A program made the translations under genes and the position numbers. Positions 18,283-28,391 of a DNA stretch of 64,000 nucleotides are shown here, in pieces. The DNA lies in assembly GCA_009838525.1 (NCBI GenBank), contig VXRJ01000022.1:53451-117450 (forward strand), read 5' to 3'. This stretch comes from Acidobacteriota bacterium. GTDB lineage: Bacteria; Acidobacteriota; Vicinamibacteria; Vicinamibacterales; UBA8438. Every line of letters starts with the position of its first letter. Within the stretch, counting starts at the first letter, position 1. A model generated the notes under the pieces. It was not told the DNA's origin and searched no databases. It saw only the letters and a program-made list of their open reading frames with translations.

Positions 18283-19686
18283 TCACCGACCGCCCGCCGA
18301 GCGCAGCTTGCGCATGATCCGATCTTCCATCCACTGCGGATCCCACCACTCCATGGGCGTCACCGGCTGGCCCTGGAGCAGCATGGCGAAGTGGAGATGA
18401 TCGCCCCCCGCGAGGCCGGTCTGACCGCTCAGCCCAATCGTCTCGCCTAGTGCCACCGTGGCGCCGACAGCGACATCGATGGACGAAAGGTGCGCGTAGA
18501 GCGACTGCAGCCCGAGACCGTGATCGATGACGACGCAGTTGCCGAAGATGCCGAGGTAGTCGGCGAAGATGACGGTGCCGGCGTTGGCGGCGGAAACGGG
18601 CGCATTCGCGGTCGAGGCGAGATCGAAACCGAGATGCACCTGTTGATCCACCTCGTCGCCTCCGTAGAGGTACGTGCGGTGATCCGCAAAGCCGGATTCC
18701 ACCTGCGTGTTGGCAAGCTGGCGGAACGGACCGTCCCAGAGACGCTGCGGGGCGGTTTGTGCCGCAAGAGCGGAGACCGTCTCGCGGTTCTGCCGGCGGA
18801 GCTCACGGTTGATGAACAGGTAGAGGTCAAGCAGATCGGATACGTCCGTCCCGCCATCCACATCCTCGTCGGCCAACTGCGGGGCCTCGGCCGCGATGGC
18901 GGGGACGACGCTACGCAGGAAGGCGTCCCCCACCGGCAGGCGCGCGCGCCGGAACTGGCGTTCGAAGATACGGTGGTCGAACGGCGCGGACGCCTCGTTG
19001 CCCGCCGGGTCGCGTCCCCATAGTGCGACCGGCGTGGCGAGATCCTGATCGTGCAACAGGGCGAAGAACGCGACGCGCAGATCATCCGGGCCGTCGACGC
19101 CGGCGGCGGAGAGCGGATAACCCGGGTACTCCCGCTCACCCACCCGGACGCCGGAATCGGCATCGTCCGGCGTGACGCGGTAAACGACCAGCTCCGAGCC
19201 GCCGTGATTGATGTAGTGGAAGGTCGACACGGGCGAGAGCCGCGGAGGATCGAAGCGCACGGTAACGTCGATGGCCACCTCGCTGCTTCGCTCGCGCAGG
19301 CCGAACAGCACGGGGCGCGTAGCGGTAACGACAACGCGGGCGGGTCCGGGCGAGAGTCCCGGATGAGTCTCCCGATCGAACGTCCGGCTTATGCGAAGGC
19401 GCGCTTCGGTTTCCTGACTCACCGCGGCCTGCGCCGCCGCGGACTCCGAGCCGTTCAGCGCGAAGAGCGCGTGGACGGCTCCATTCTGTTCGATGTATGC
19501 GTCAAGCGCGGTGAACTCGGCCCCGGGCGCCTCCGCGGTAGCGACGAACGACGCCGTTCTGCCGACGTACGTCTCGGGCTGCTCTATCGCCAGCGCCGGA
19601 CCCTCGGCCTGTCCCGCCGAGACCCAGGCCGCCACCGCTCCGGCCATTGCGAGCGTCACCAGGAGGCCGATTCCCACCCTGAGCAT
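18283..19686 (-). CDS. Secreted M23-family metallopeptidase
   Basis: The 467-residue protein has an N-terminal signal segment, a long beta-rich region and a C-terminal LytM/M23 domain with VHLGFD (the HxxxD zinc motif), IDHGLGLQSLYAHLS and the final GDHLHFAM (HxH). M23 enzymes cut peptide cross-links in peptidoglycan, so a role in wall remodelling is likely. The metal ligands appear intact, suggesting an active enzyme rather than an EnvC-like activator. I place the start at the ATG at 19686 because the signal segment begins there. It is divergent from the TPR gene at 19759. Confidence 0.85.
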   Translation of the reverse strand: MLRVGIGLLVTLAMAGAVAAWVSAGQAEGPALAIEQPETYVGRTASFVATAEAPGAEFTALDAYIEQNGAVHALFALNGSESAAAQAAVSQETEARLRISRTFDRETHPGLSPGPARVVVTATRPVLFGLRERSSEVAIDVTVRFDPPRLSPVSTFHYINHGGSELVVYRVTPDDADSGVRVGEREYPGYPLSAAGVDGPDDLRVAFFALLHDQDLATPVALWGRDPAGNEASAPFDHRIFERQFRRARLPVGDAFLRSVVPAIAAEAPQLADEDVDGGTDVSDLLDLYLFINRELRRQNRETVSALAAQTAPQRLWDGPFRQLANTQVESGFADHRTYLYGGDEVDQQVHLGFDLASTANAPVSAANAGTVIFADYLGIFGNCVVIDHGLGLQSLYAHLSSIDVAVGATVALGETIGLSGQTGLAGGDHLHFAMLLQGQPVTPMEWWDPQWMEDRIMRKLRSAGGR

Positions 19687-19758
19687 CCGCCAATGATACC
19701 GCCCGGTTCGGATATACTCACAGGTTGATGGCCCCAGAGGCGGGCCCAGGAGTTTGCC

Positions 19759-20751
19759 ATGCATCTGCACTCACGCCATGCAGTCTGTTCCGCCGTCGCG
19801 GCGCTGTTCGTGCTTGCCGCCGCGGCCACTGCCGACGCGCAACGGGGACGCGTCGGCGGCACGGTGACCGACCAGGACGGTAATCCGCTGGCCGGCGTCA
19901 CCATCACGGCAACCAACCCCGAAGCGAATCCCCCCGAGTTCGTGACGAACACCGAGGACGACGGCCGTTACGCCGTTCTCGGCCTCGCAAGCGGCCAATG
20001 GACCTTCCGGGCCGACTGCGATGTCGAGTGCGGGACGGCAAACGGGCAACCGCGGGGTTTCACCCCCAGCGAGGGGCCGGCGACGGTGTCGCAGGCGAGA
20101 ACGCCGCCCATCAACTTCACGCTGAACCGCATCCTTCATCCGCTCGAACAGGCCCTCGGCGCGGAGGCGGTCGCGGGGATCGATCTGGACGCCATCGAAG
20201 CAGCCCAGGACGCGGCGGACGCCGCTCTGAACTCCGGCGACTACGCCACGGCGATCAGTGGGTACGAGGAGATTCTCGCTCAGCTCCCGCAGTTGACCCA
20301 GTTATACATCAACATCGGCAACGCCCATGCCGTGCAGAACAATCACGACGAGGCCGTCGCGGCGTTCGATCGGGCACTCGAGGACGATCCGGGCAACCGG
20401 GACATCCAGGTGGCGCGCGCCCGCACGAAGATGGTGGCCGGCACCGCGACCCCCGAGGAGCTGCAGCTTCTGGAAGACCAGGCCTCCAGCCTCGATGCGT
20501 CGCGCGAGGACCTCTACAACCAGGGGGAGCAGGCGTTTGCCCGCGGGGCGACCGAAGAAGCAAAGGACTGGTACGACAAGGCGATTTCCGTCGACGGAAA
20601 CTGGGAGAAGCCGCTCTTCAAGCGCGCCTTGGTGGCGCTGAACCAGGGCGACATCGAGGCCGCGAAGGAGTACTTCCAGCGCGTCGTGGACGTTGCCCCC
20701 AATTCCGAGGAAGGCGCCCAGGCGCAGGCCACGCTCTCCGCTCTTCCATAG
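19759..20751 (+). CDS. Secreted carboxypeptidase-regulatory-like plus TPR protein
   Basis: The 330-residue protein has a signal peptide ending ADAQ. A beta domain of carboxypeptidase regulatory type follows (GGTVTDQDGNPLAGVTITA). After it come several TPR helices, for example GDYATAISGYEEILAQLP and NHDEAVAAFDRALEDDPGN. A perfect AGGAG lies six bases before the ATG. No catalytic residues are recognisable. It resembles the shorter protein at 13026-13679 in domain order. Such proteins are plausible outer-surface or periplasmic scaffolds; the partner is unknown. Confidence 0.75.
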   Translation: MHLHSRHAVCSAVAALFVLAAAATADAQRGRVGGTVTDQDGNPLAGVTITATNPEANPPEFVTNTEDDGRYAVLGLASGQWTFRADCDVECGTANGQPRGFTPSEGPATVSQARTPPINFTLNRILHPLEQALGAEAVAGIDLDAIEAAQDAADAALNSGDYATAISGYEEILAQLPQLTQLYINIGNAHAVQNNHDEAVAAFDRALEDDPGNRDIQVARARTKMVAGTATPEELQLLEDQASSLDASREDLYNQGEQAFARGATEEAKDWYDKAISVDGNWEKPLFKRALVALNQGDIEAAKEYFQRVVDVAPNSEEGAQAQATLSALP

Positions 20752-20781
20752 CAGTCAGCAGTCCCCTCCTGTCGAAGCTCC

Positions 20782-23073
20782 GTGCACCAGATCCGATCGG
20801 TCGGCGTCCTGGGCGCGGGGGTGATGGGAGCGCAGATCGCGGCTCACGCCGCCAACGCGGGCCTGCCCGTCCTCCTGCTCGATCTGGATGAGGCGGCCGC
20901 ACGGGACGGTCTGGCGCGGGCGCGCAAGCTGAAACCGGCTCCATTCTTCACGCGCGACGCCGCCGGCCTGATTGGCACCGGTGGATTCGACACCCACCTC
21001 GACCGTCTCGCCGGCTGCGACTGGATCGTGGAAGCTGTCGTCGAACGGCTCGACATCAAGCAGGCGCTGCTCGCGAAGGTGGAGCGCCACCGGGCCGAAG
21101 CTGCCGTCGTCAGCTCGAACACGTCCGGCATCCCCATCGCCAGCATCGCCGAGGGGCGTGGTGACGCCTTCCGCCGGCACTGGCTCGGCACGCACTTTTT
21201 CAATCCGCCCCGCTACCTGCCTCTCCTCGAGGTGATCCCGACCGCCGATACGGACCCGGCAGTGGTCGATGCGATGATCCGTTTCGGCGACCGCATTCTG
21301 GGCAAGGGTGTGGTGGTCGCGAAGGACACACCCAACTTCATCGGCAACCGAATCGGCCTGTACGGCGTGCTGCGGATCTTCGAGCAACTCGATGACTACA
21401 CGATCGAGGAGATCGACGCGATCACCGGACCCGTGATCGGCCGCCCGAAATCAGCGACGTTCCGGACTGTGGATGTCGCCGGGCTCGACGTGATGGCGCA
21501 CGTCGCCGTCAACCTCGCCGATCAACTGACCGACGACACGGAGCGGGGGGCCTTTCGGCTGCCGCCGGTCGTCGCCTCCCTGGTGGAACGGGGCTGGGTC
21601 GGGGCGAAGGCAGGACGCGGCTTCTACCGGAAACAATCGAAGGCGGAGGGCGGTGCCATCCTCACCCTCGATCCCGCGACGTTGGACTACCGCGGGCGGC
21701 AAGCGCCGCGCCTGGCGTCGCTCGATGCGGCTGCGTCGATTGAATCGGCCGGCGAGCGGACCCGCGCCCTGTTCCACGGTCGTGACCGGGTTGGCGACTT
21801 CCTGCGGGCAACGCTCGCGCCGACCCTCGTCTACGCCGCGCGCGTCGCTCCGGACATCGCCCATTCGATCGACGACATCGACCGCGCCATGCGATGGGGC
21901 TTCGGCTGGGAGCTGGGACCGTTCGAGCTGTGGGACGCGATCGGCGTCGACGCGGTCCTCGAGGCCGCCGGCGCAAGCGACGACCCGCCCCCGCTGGTCG
22001 CCGCGAGGCGCGCCGCGTCCACGCCGGGAACGACCCGGTTCCGCGACGGACTCCTGCCCCCGGCCGCGTCCGGGCTGCAGATCCTCGGGAACGCGAAGGC
22101 GGAACGGCCGCCGGTGCGCGAGAACCCGGGCGCCAGCCTGATAGACCTGGGCGACGGCGTACTCGCGGTCGAGTTCCACTCGAAGATGAACACCATCGAC
22201 GGCGACACGCTCGCCATGCTGACGGCGGGAATCGAGGAGGCCGCAAGGAACTTCGAGGCCCTCGTCATCGGCAACGACGCGCCCGCCTTCTCGGCCGGCG
22301 CGAACCTGATGCTGGCCCTCCTCGAGGCGCAGGAGGAGAACTGGGACGAGCTCGATCTGATGATCCGCACCTTCCAGTCGACCGTCGTCAGCCTGCGTTA
22401 CGCCCCGATACCGGTAGTCGCCGCGCCGGCTGGACTGACACTGGGCGGCGGCTGCGAGATCACCCTGCACGGCGACCGGGTGCAGGCCGCGGCCGAGACC
22501 TACATGGGACAGGTGGAGGTGGGCGCCGGACTGATCCCGGCCGCCGGTGGAACGAAGGAGCTCCTGGTCCGGTTTACGAACCTGGCGCCGCCCCGGGGAG
22601 ATGTGCTGCCGCACGTGCAGCGCGCCTTCGAGGTGATCGGCTTCGGCACGGTATCGACCAGTGCCTCCGACGCCAAGCGCCTCGGCCTGCTCCGCGAGAC
22701 CGACGGCATCTCCATGAACCGGGAGCGGTTGATGGCGGATGCAAAGCGCGTGGCCCTCGACCTGGCGAGCGGCGGCTACCATCCGCCCCGGCCGCTCACC
22801 GACATTCCGGTGGGAGGCGCCGGCATCCGCGCGGCGCTCGACCTGGGTGTCCATATCGCCTGGCGCGCGGGCCACATAAGCGACTACGACGCACACATCG
22901 GCCGCTTGCTCGCGCGCATCCTGGCCGGAGGCGACCTGCCTCACGCCACTGCGGTGACGGAACAGTACCTGCTCGACCTCGAACGGGAAGCGTTCCTCAG
23001 CCTGTTGGGCGAGAGGAAGACACAGGAGCGGATGGCGCATATCCTGAAGACAGGCAAGCCGCTCAGGAACTGA
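20782..23073 (+). CDS. fadN: 3-hydroxyacyl-CoA dehydrogenase / enoyl-CoA hydratase (FadN-like)
   Basis: This bifunctional beta-oxidation enzyme hydrates enoyl-CoA and oxidises the resulting 3-hydroxyacyl-CoA with NAD+. The dehydrogenase half is first: GVLGAGVMGAQIA near the N-terminus, SSNTSGIPI, GTHFFNPPRYLPLLEV. The crotonase half is at the C-terminus (FSAGANLML and TLGGGCEITLHGD). This order, the length of 763 residues and the following thiolase and acyl-CoA dehydrogenase genes match Bacillus FadN rather than E. coli FadB, where the hydratase is first. The start is GTG at 20782, with a poor ribosome-binding site. It heads the operon. Confidence 0.88.
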   Translation: MHQIRSVGVLGAGVMGAQIAAHAANAGLPVLLLDLDEAAARDGLARARKLKPAPFFTRDAAGLIGTGGFDTHLDRLAGCDWIVEAVVERLDIKQALLAKVERHRAEAAVVSSNTSGIPIASIAEGRGDAFRRHWLGTHFFNPPRYLPLLEVIPTADTDPAVVDAMIRFGDRILGKGVVVAKDTPNFIGNRIGLYGVLRIFEQLDDYTIEEIDAITGPVIGRPKSATFRTVDVAGLDVMAHVAVNLADQLTDDTERGAFRLPPVVASLVERGWVGAKAGRGFYRKQSKAEGGAILTLDPATLDYRGRQAPRLASLDAAASIESAGERTRALFHGRDRVGDFLRATLAPTLVYAARVAPDIAHSIDDIDRAMRWGFGWELGPFELWDAIGVDAVLEAAGASDDPPPLVAARRAASTPGTTRFRDGLLPPAASGLQILGNAKAERPPVRENPGASLIDLGDGVLAVEFHSKMNTIDGDTLAMLTAGIEEAARNFEALVIGNDAPAFSAGANLMLALLEAQEENWDELDLMIRTFQSTVVSLRYAPIPVVAAPAGLTLGGGCEITLHGDRVQAAAETYMGQVEVGAGLIPAAGGTKELLVRFTNLAPPRGDVLPHVQRAFEVIGFGTVSTSASDAKRLGLLRETDGISMNRERLMADAKRVALDLASGGYHPPRPLTDIPVGGAGIRAALDLGVHIAWRAGHISDYDAHIGRLLARILAGGDLPHATAVTEQYLLDLEREAFLSLLGERKTQERMAHILKTGKPLRN

Positions 23074-23090
23074 CGGCGGGAGCGCGAACG

Positions 23091-23903
23091 ATGGTCATCG
23101 ACCGCGGCGCCGGCACCCCCCTTGTGCTGATCCCGGGCATCCAGGGCCGCTGGGAATGGATGGCGCCCGCCGTGGACGCACTGGCCGCCCGCACCCGCGT
23201 CCTGACCGGATCGCTGCCGGGTGACACCGGCGCGTCCCACACCATAGACCCCGCGCTCGGTTTTGACAGCTACGTCACGTGGCTCGACGCGGTGCTGGAC
23301 CACGCTGGTGTGGCACGGGCGGCACTCTGCGGCGTCTCGTACGGCGGGTGGGTCGCACTCCACTACGCCGCGGCACGGCCCGCGCGCGTGAGCAGCCTGA
23401 CGCTGGCGTCCACTCCGGCGCCCGGGTGGAGGCCGAGCTGTCGCGTCGAGTGGTACCTCCGCGCGCCACGGCTGCTCTCCCCCGTTTTTGCCCTCGGCTC
23501 ACCGTTCCGCCTGTACCCGGAAATCGCCGCCGCGCTCCCGGACATGGGAGATCGCGCTCGATTCGCGGCCGGCCATCTCTACCGGGTGATCCGTTTTGCG
23601 ATGTCGCCCATCCGGATGGCCCAGCGGGTCCGTCTGGCCGCCGCGGTCGACTTCACGGCGGACTGCGGCCGCGTCAAAGCTCCCGTGCAGGTGGTTACGG
23701 GCGAGGCGGAACTGGACCGGGTGGTGCCGGTCGAAAGCACGCGGTCGTACCTCGACGCCATCCCCGGAGCGCGGTACGATGGGATTGAACGCACCGGACA
23801 CATAGGACTGGTTACCCAGCCCGACCGGTTTGCCGACGTCGTCGCGCGGTTTGCGAACGACGCCATAGTGGCTGCTGCGGTTCCGTCGCCCGCGCACGCG
23901 TGA
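23091..23903 (+). CDS. Alpha/beta hydrolase
   Basis: The 270-residue protein has the alpha/beta hydrolase fold: the oxyanion region LVLIPGIQG, the nucleophile elbow GVSYGG (Ser), an Asp in the EAELDRVVP stretch and a His in RTGHIGLV. The start at 23091 has GGGAG about nine bases upstream and is 17 bases after the fadN stop. Its place between fadN and the thiolase suggests action on an ester or acyl-CoA linked to fatty-acid breakdown, such as a lipase or thioesterase, but the substrate cannot be read from the sequence. Confidence 0.8.
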   Translation: MVIDRGAGTPLVLIPGIQGRWEWMAPAVDALAARTRVLTGSLPGDTGASHTIDPALGFDSYVTWLDAVLDHAGVARAALCGVSYGGWVALHYAAARPARVSSLTLASTPAPGWRPSCRVEWYLRAPRLLSPVFALGSPFRLYPEIAAALPDMGDRARFAAGHLYRVIRFAMSPIRMAQRVRLAAAVDFTADCGRVKAPVQVVTGEAELDRVVPVESTRSYLDAIPGARYDGIERTGHIGLVTQPDRFADVVARFANDAIVAAAVPSPAHA

Positions 23904-23973
23904 CACGCACCCGGGCCAGGCACGGAATGGCGGGCGATCAGCGCCGGACGGGGACAGGAAGACGGAGCAGAAC

Positions 23974-25191
23974 ATGAGAGAGGCAGTCATCGCTTCCGCG
24001 GTCCGCACTCCCGCCGCCAAGGCGCCGAAGGGATCGTTCCGGAACACGCGCCCCGACGAACTGGCCGCCATCGCTATCCGCGCGGCCCTCGAGCGCGCCG
24101 GCGACCTGGACCCCGCCAAGGTGGATGACGTGATCCTGGGCTGCGCCATGCCGGAAGCGGAACAGGGGATGAACGTCGCCCGTATCGCCAGCCTGCGGGC
24201 GGGAATTCCGGTGGAGGCATCCGCCGTAACCATCAACCGCTTCTGTTCCTCCGGTCTGCAATCGATCGCGTTCGCGGCCGAACGCATCCTGGCCGGCAAC
24301 GCCGAGACCATAGTCGCCGGAGGCACGGAGTCGATGAGCCTGGTACCGATGGTGGGCCACAAGTTCGTGCCCAACCCGGCGCTCGTGCAGAACTACCCCG
24401 ACGTCTACCTCAGCACCGGGCTGGTGGCCGAGAACCACGCCCGCGAATCGCACATCACGCGCGACGAGCAGGACGCCTTCGCGCTCCGGAGCCATCAGCG
24501 CGCGCTGGCCGCCATCGACGCGGGACGCTTCGAGGAGGAAACCGTCCCGGTGACCGTGCAGCGCGCCGAACCGGCCAACGGGAACGGCGCCGGCAACGGC
24601 GCGACGGGAAGCGGTCAGGGCAACGGACCGACGGTTCGCGAGGTCCGGGTCACGACCGACGAGGGGCCGCGCGCCGACACCTCGCTCGGCAAGCTCGGGT
24701 CGTTGCGCCCGGCCTTCAGGGTCAACGGCTCGGTTACCGCCGGCAACTCGTCGCAGATGAGCGACGGCGCGGCGGCGGCGGTGGTGACCACGGCGGAGCA
24801 TGCCGCAAGGCTTGGGCTGACACCGCTCGCGCGGTTCGTCACCTACACCACCGCGGGCGTCAAGCCGGAGCTGTTCGGCCTCGGCCCGGTGCCGGCGATG
24901 CGGAAGGCGCTGCGCCTCGCGAATCTCACGATCGACGACATCGACCTCGTGGAACTGAACGAGGCCTTCGCCGCGCAGGTACTCGCCTGCGTCCGGGAAT
25001 TCCCCATCGATCCGGACCGCCTGAACGTCAATGGCGGCGCCATCGCGCTGGGCCACCCGCTCGGATGCACCGGCGCCAAGCTGACCGCGACGCTCCTCCA
25101 CGAGTTGCGGCGGCGGAACGGGCGGTACGGCATGGTGACCATGTGCGTCGGCGGCGGCATGGGCGCGGCGGGCATCTTCGAGCGGCTCTGA
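23974..25191 (+). CDS. fadA: Acetyl-CoA acyltransferase (3-ketoacyl-CoA thiolase)
   Basis: Thiolase cleaves 3-ketoacyl-CoA with CoA to release acetyl-CoA, the last beta-oxidation step. The 405-residue protein shows the active-site Cys91 in NRFCSSGLQ, the GGTESMS region, the His in [12 protein letters not shown], and the second Cys in MCVGGGMG. A Gly/Asn-rich insertion lies at about 199-219, in the loop region between the two thiolase halves; its codons do not look foreign, but the insert is unusual. The gene is third in the operon and matches FadA of the fadNAE type. Confidence 0.92.
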   Translation: MREAVIASAVRTPAAKAPKGSFRNTRPDELAAIAIRAALERAGDLDPAKVDDVILGCAMPEAEQGMNVARIASLRAGIPVEASAVTINRFCSSGLQSIAFAAERILAGNAETIVAGGTESMSLVPMVGHKFVPNPALVQNYPDVYLSTGLVAENHARESHITRDEQDAFALRSHQRALAAIDAGRFEEETVPVTVQRAEPANGNGAGNGATGSGQGNGPTVREVRVTTDEGPRADTSLGKLGSLRPAFRVNGSVTAGNSSQMSDGAAAAVVTTAEHAARLGLTPLARFVTYTTAGVKPELFGLGPVPAMRKALRLANLTIDDIDLVELNEAFAAQVLACVREFPIDPDRLNVNGGAIALGHPLGCTGAKLTATLLHELRRRNGRYGMVTMCVGGGMGAAGIFERL

Positions 25192-25223
25192 AGCTGGCCG
25201 CACTCGAAAACAAGGAGAAGACG

Positions 25224-27005
25224 ATGGCGACGGCAACAATGACGGCACAGGAACCCGCGGCCCAAGGCGGCGCGTGGCTGCTCGCGGAGACGCAACCCGA
25301 CACCGTCTTCACGCCGGAACGGATGACCGAGGAGCACCGGCTGATCCGCCAGACCGCAGATCAGTTCGCGGAGGAGACGCTGGCCCAGAATGACCAGCTC
25401 GAAACCAAGGACTGGGATCTGGCGCGCCGGCTACTCCGGCAGGCGGGTGATCTCGGACTACTTGGAACCGACGTGCCGGAGGCCTACGGCGGCCTGGCCC
25501 TCGACAAGGTGAGCTCGGCCATCATCGGCGGATCGAGCGGCCGGGGCGGTTCGTTCAGTTCCACCATGGGAGCCCACACCGGCCTCGCCATCTTGCCGAT
25601 CCTGATGTTCGGCACCGAAGCGCAGAAGCAGCGCTACCTGCCTCGCCTCGTCACCGGCGAGACGGTCGGCGCCTACTGCCTGAGCGAGACGGGCTCCGGC
25701 TCCGACGCGCTCGGCGCGCGGGCCCGTGCGACTCCCCAGGAAGACGGCAGCTTCGTTCTGAACGGCGAGAAGATGTGGATCACCAACGGCGGTTTCGCCG
25801 ATCTCTACATCGTCTTCGCCAAGGTGAACGGCGAGCAGTTCACCGCGTTCATCGTCGAGCGGTCGTTCGACGGCGTCGCGAGCGGCAAGGAAGAGCACAA
25901 GATGGGCCTGCACGGCTCGTCGACGACGCCGGTGGTCCTGCAGGACGTTCACGTACCGGCGGAGAACCTGCTCGGCGAAGTAGGCAAGGGGCACCGCGTC
26001 GCGTTCAACGTGCTCAACTACGGCCGCTTCAAGCTGGGCGCCTCCGCGGGAGGCGGCGCGGAATCGGCGGTCGGCGAGGCCGCACATTATGCCGCGAGCC
26101 GGCAGCAGTTCGGCCAGCCCATCGCCAACTTCGGGGCCATCAAGCACAAGCTGGGGGAGATGGTCGCGCGGACGTATGCCGTCGAGTCGATGGTCTTCCG
26201 CACCGCCGGCCTCATCGACACCACCCTGGGCGGGGCCGACACGGACGACTCCGCGGCGCTGCTGCGGGCACTGGAGGAATACGCCGTCGAATCGTCGATC
26301 CTCAAGGTGGCGGGCAGCGAGGCGCTCCACTACGTCCTCGACGAGAACGTCCAGATTCACGGCGGTAACGGGTTCGTCCGGGACTACCCCGCCGAGCGGC
26401 ACTACCGCGACTCGCGCGTCAACCGGATCTTCGAAGGCACGAACGAGATCAACCGGCTGCTGATACCCGGCATGCTGATCAAGCGAGCGCTCAAGGGAGG
26501 CCTCCCTCTCATCGAGGCGGCCCGGAAGCTGCAGGACGAGCTGCTGACGCCGGCCCCAGCCCCGCCGCCCGGCGACGGCCTGCTGGAAGCGCAGGCGGCC
26601 GCCGTCGGCATGTTCCGGAAGGTGGTGCTGGCGGTGGTCGGTCTGGCGCTCCAGACCTACGGCGACCGGTTGAACGACGAGCAGGAGGTCCTGTCGCTCG
26701 CGGCCGACATCATCATCGACACTTACGCGGCCGACAGTTCCGTGCAGCGGGCACGGGCGGCATCGGCGGCCGGGGTGCCGGGCGCGGATCTGCAGGTGGA
26801 TGCCGCGACGGTGTACGTCAACGAGGCGGCAATGCGGATTGACGTCGCGGCGCGGGCGGCGCTCGCGACGATGGCGGCGGGCGACACGCTTCGCACGCAC
26901 CTTGCGGCGCTCCGGCGCCTGCTGAAGGTGACGCCGGTCAACGCCGTCGCGGTACGCCGGCGTCTGGCGGATGCGGCGGTCGCGCGGGGAGCGTATCCCG
27001 TCTAG
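25224..27005 (+). CDS. fadE: Acyl-CoA dehydrogenase (FadE-like, long C-terminal extension)
   Basis: The FAD enzyme introduces the first double bond into acyl-CoA. Residues 1-430 have the classical layout, including [12 protein letters not shown] (flavin-binding) and [13 protein letters not shown]. The region around [18 protein letters not shown] marks the end of the catalytic part, and the C-terminal 150 residues form the second helical domain seen in very-long-chain types. The 593-residue length matches Bacillus FadE (about 594). The ATG at 25224 has AAGGAG seven bases upstream. It lies 32 bases after the thiolase, completing a fadN-hydrolase-fadA-fadE operon. Confidence 0.9.
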   Translation: MATATMTAQEPAAQGGAWLLAETQPDTVFTPERMTEEHRLIRQTADQFAEETLAQNDQLETKDWDLARRLLRQAGDLGLLGTDVPEAYGGLALDKVSSAIIGGSSGRGGSFSSTMGAHTGLAILPILMFGTEAQKQRYLPRLVTGETVGAYCLSETGSGSDALGARARATPQEDGSFVLNGEKMWITNGGFADLYIVFAKVNGEQFTAFIVERSFDGVASGKEEHKMGLHGSSTTPVVLQDVHVPAENLLGEVGKGHRVAFNVLNYGRFKLGASAGGGAESAVGEAAHYAASRQQFGQPIANFGAIKHKLGEMVARTYAVESMVFRTAGLIDTTLGGADTDDSAALLRALEEYAVESSILKVAGSEALHYVLDENVQIHGGNGFVRDYPAERHYRDSRVNRIFEGTNEINRLLIPGMLIKRALKGGLPLIEAARKLQDELLTPAPAPPPGDGLLEAQAAAVGMFRKVVLAVVGLALQTYGDRLNDEQEVLSLAADIIIDTYAADSSVQRARAASAAGVPGADLQVDAATVYVNEAAMRIDVAARAALATMAAGDTLRTHLAALRRLLKVTPVNAVAVRRRLADAAVARGAYPV

Positions 27006-27011
27006 ACTGCA

Positions 27012-27689
27012 ATGGTGGCGACGAAGTCGGCGACAGGCCCCGGTGCCCGGCGCCGGGCCCGGCATCGGTCGGCGGGCCGCAGTCTGGCATTGACGATGCT
27101 CGTCTCGGCGGCGGTGGCCGCCGCCTGCGGCCCGCCGCCGCCCGACGAGGCGGACTACGTGCCGCGGCTTCTGGAAGACCGCGCCCTCAAGGACGAGTTC
27201 TTCCGGAGCGCTCCCGACTCGCCGGTACCGCTCGACCGCCGGTCATGGATGCTTCCACTTCGGTACTACGAACCGAATCCCGCATATCGGGTTCCCGCCA
27301 ACCTGGTGCTTTCCGACGACCCGCAGGTCTTCGACGTCCCCACGTCGACCGGATTGATGCGGAAGATGGAGCATGTCGGCCACCTGGAGTTCGTCCTGCA
27401 GGGCGAGCGGTACCGGCTCGACGCGCTGGTCTCGGACGGCGATCCCGGACTGTTCATCCCGTTCCGTGACGAGACCAGCCGCACCGAGACCTACGCCGCC
27501 GGCCGCTACCTCGACCTGCCATTCTCCCCGACCGGCGTGTACGACCTCGACTTCAACCGGGCCTACACGCCCACCTGCTACTTCGACGAGCAGTTCGATT
27601 GCCCGTTCCCGCCGCCGCAGAACCGCCTGCCGATTCCGATTCGCGCCGGCGAGAGGCTGCCGCCCGAGGACGAACGCCGGCTGCCGTGA
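27012..27689 (+). CDS. DUF1684 lipoprotein
   Basis: The 225-residue protein has a basic N-terminus and a lipobox ending AVAAAC at about residue 40, so it is probably membrane-anchored and periplasmic. The DUF1684 signature is clear in the C-terminal half: GRYLDLPF, GVYDLDFNRAYTPTCYF and CPFPPPQNRLPIPIRAGE. The function of this family is unknown. The gene begins six bases after fadE and ends in a GTGA overlap with the HAD phosphatase, so it is probably part of the same transcript. Confidence 0.75.
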   Translation: MVATKSATGPGARRRARHRSAGRSLALTMLVSAAVAAACGPPPPDEADYVPRLLEDRALKDEFFRSAPDSPVPLDRRSWMLPLRYYEPNPAYRVPANLVLSDDPQVFDVPTSTGLMRKMEHVGHLEFVLQGERYRLDALVSDGDPGLFIPFRDETSRTETYAAGRYLDLPFSPTGVYDLDFNRAYTPTCYFDEQFDCPFPPPQNRLPIPIRAGERLPPEDERRLP

Positions 27690-28372
27690 AGCTGCTCGGC
27701 GTCATCCTCGACTTCGACGGCGTCATCGCCGACACCGAACCCATCCACCTGCGGGCGTTTCAGGATGCCCTGGCCGGCGGACCGATGACGCTCTCGGACG
27801 AGGAGTACTGGGAACGCTACCTCGGCCTGGACGACGCCGGCCTGTTCGTCGCGCTGGCGCGGGATCGGAACGTCCCGCTCGAGCCCGAGGCGGCGGCGCG
27901 ACTGGCGACGGCGAAGGCCGACTGCTTCGCGGCGCGGGTTGCGGCGACGGACGTCGTGTACCCGGCCGCCCGGCGCTGTATCGAGCAGCTCGCGACGGAC
28001 GGGACCGCACTGGCCGTCGCGTCGGGGGCGCTCCACCACGAGATCGAGGCCATCCTGACTCGCGCGGGACTGCTACAGCACTTCGTCGCGATCGTGGCGG
28101 CCGACGACGTGCCGGCGAGCAAGCCCGCCCCGGACACTTACGTCCGCGCGGTCGAACTGCTCTGTAACGCGCTCGGCCGCCCGGTCTCACCCGCCGGCTT
28201 CGTCGCCGTCGAGGATTCACGGTGGGGGATCGAGTCAGCGAACGCCGCCGGGCTGCCCTGTGCCGGCGTCACCACCAGCTATACTGCGGACGAGCTCACG
28301 GGCGCCGCGGCGGTTGTAGAGAGCCTCGACGAACTCGACCGCTTCGCGCTCACGGCGCTTCTAGGGCACTGA
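27686..28372 (+). CDS. HAD-superfamily phosphatase, beta-phosphoglucomutase-like
   Basis: The 228-residue protein carries the HAD motifs: DFDGVIADTEP (nucleophile Asp plus acid/base Asp), ASGALHHE (motif II Ser region), SKPAPDTY (motif III Lys) and VEDSRWGIESANAAG (motif IV acidic pair). A helical cap follows motif I, as in the beta-phosphoglucomutase/phosphoglycolate phosphatase subgroup. The GTG at 27686 overlaps the stop of the upstream lipoprotein gene (GTGA) and fits the motif position. The substrate is unknown; sugar phosphates are likely. Confidence 0.83.
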   Translation: MKLLGVILDFDGVIADTEPIHLRAFQDALAGGPMTLSDEEYWERYLGLDDAGLFVALARDRNVPLEPEAAARLATAKADCFAARVAATDVVYPAARRCIEQLATDGTALAVASGALHHEIEAILTRAGLLQHFVAIVAADDVPASKPAPDTYVRAVELLCNALGRPVSPAGFVAVEDSRWGIESANAAGLPCAGVTTSYTADELTGAAAVVESLDELDRFALTALLGH

Positions 28373-28391
28373 CGGCCGGCCGCCATCGACC

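Noticed and set aside
21451..23040. Long minus-strand open frame opposite fadN
   Set aside because: It is antisense to a clear enzyme gene and shows no domain pattern.
23938..27065. Two long minus-strand open frames opposite the thiolase and acyl-CoA dehydrogenase
   Set aside because: Both are shadow frames of highly conserved genes.
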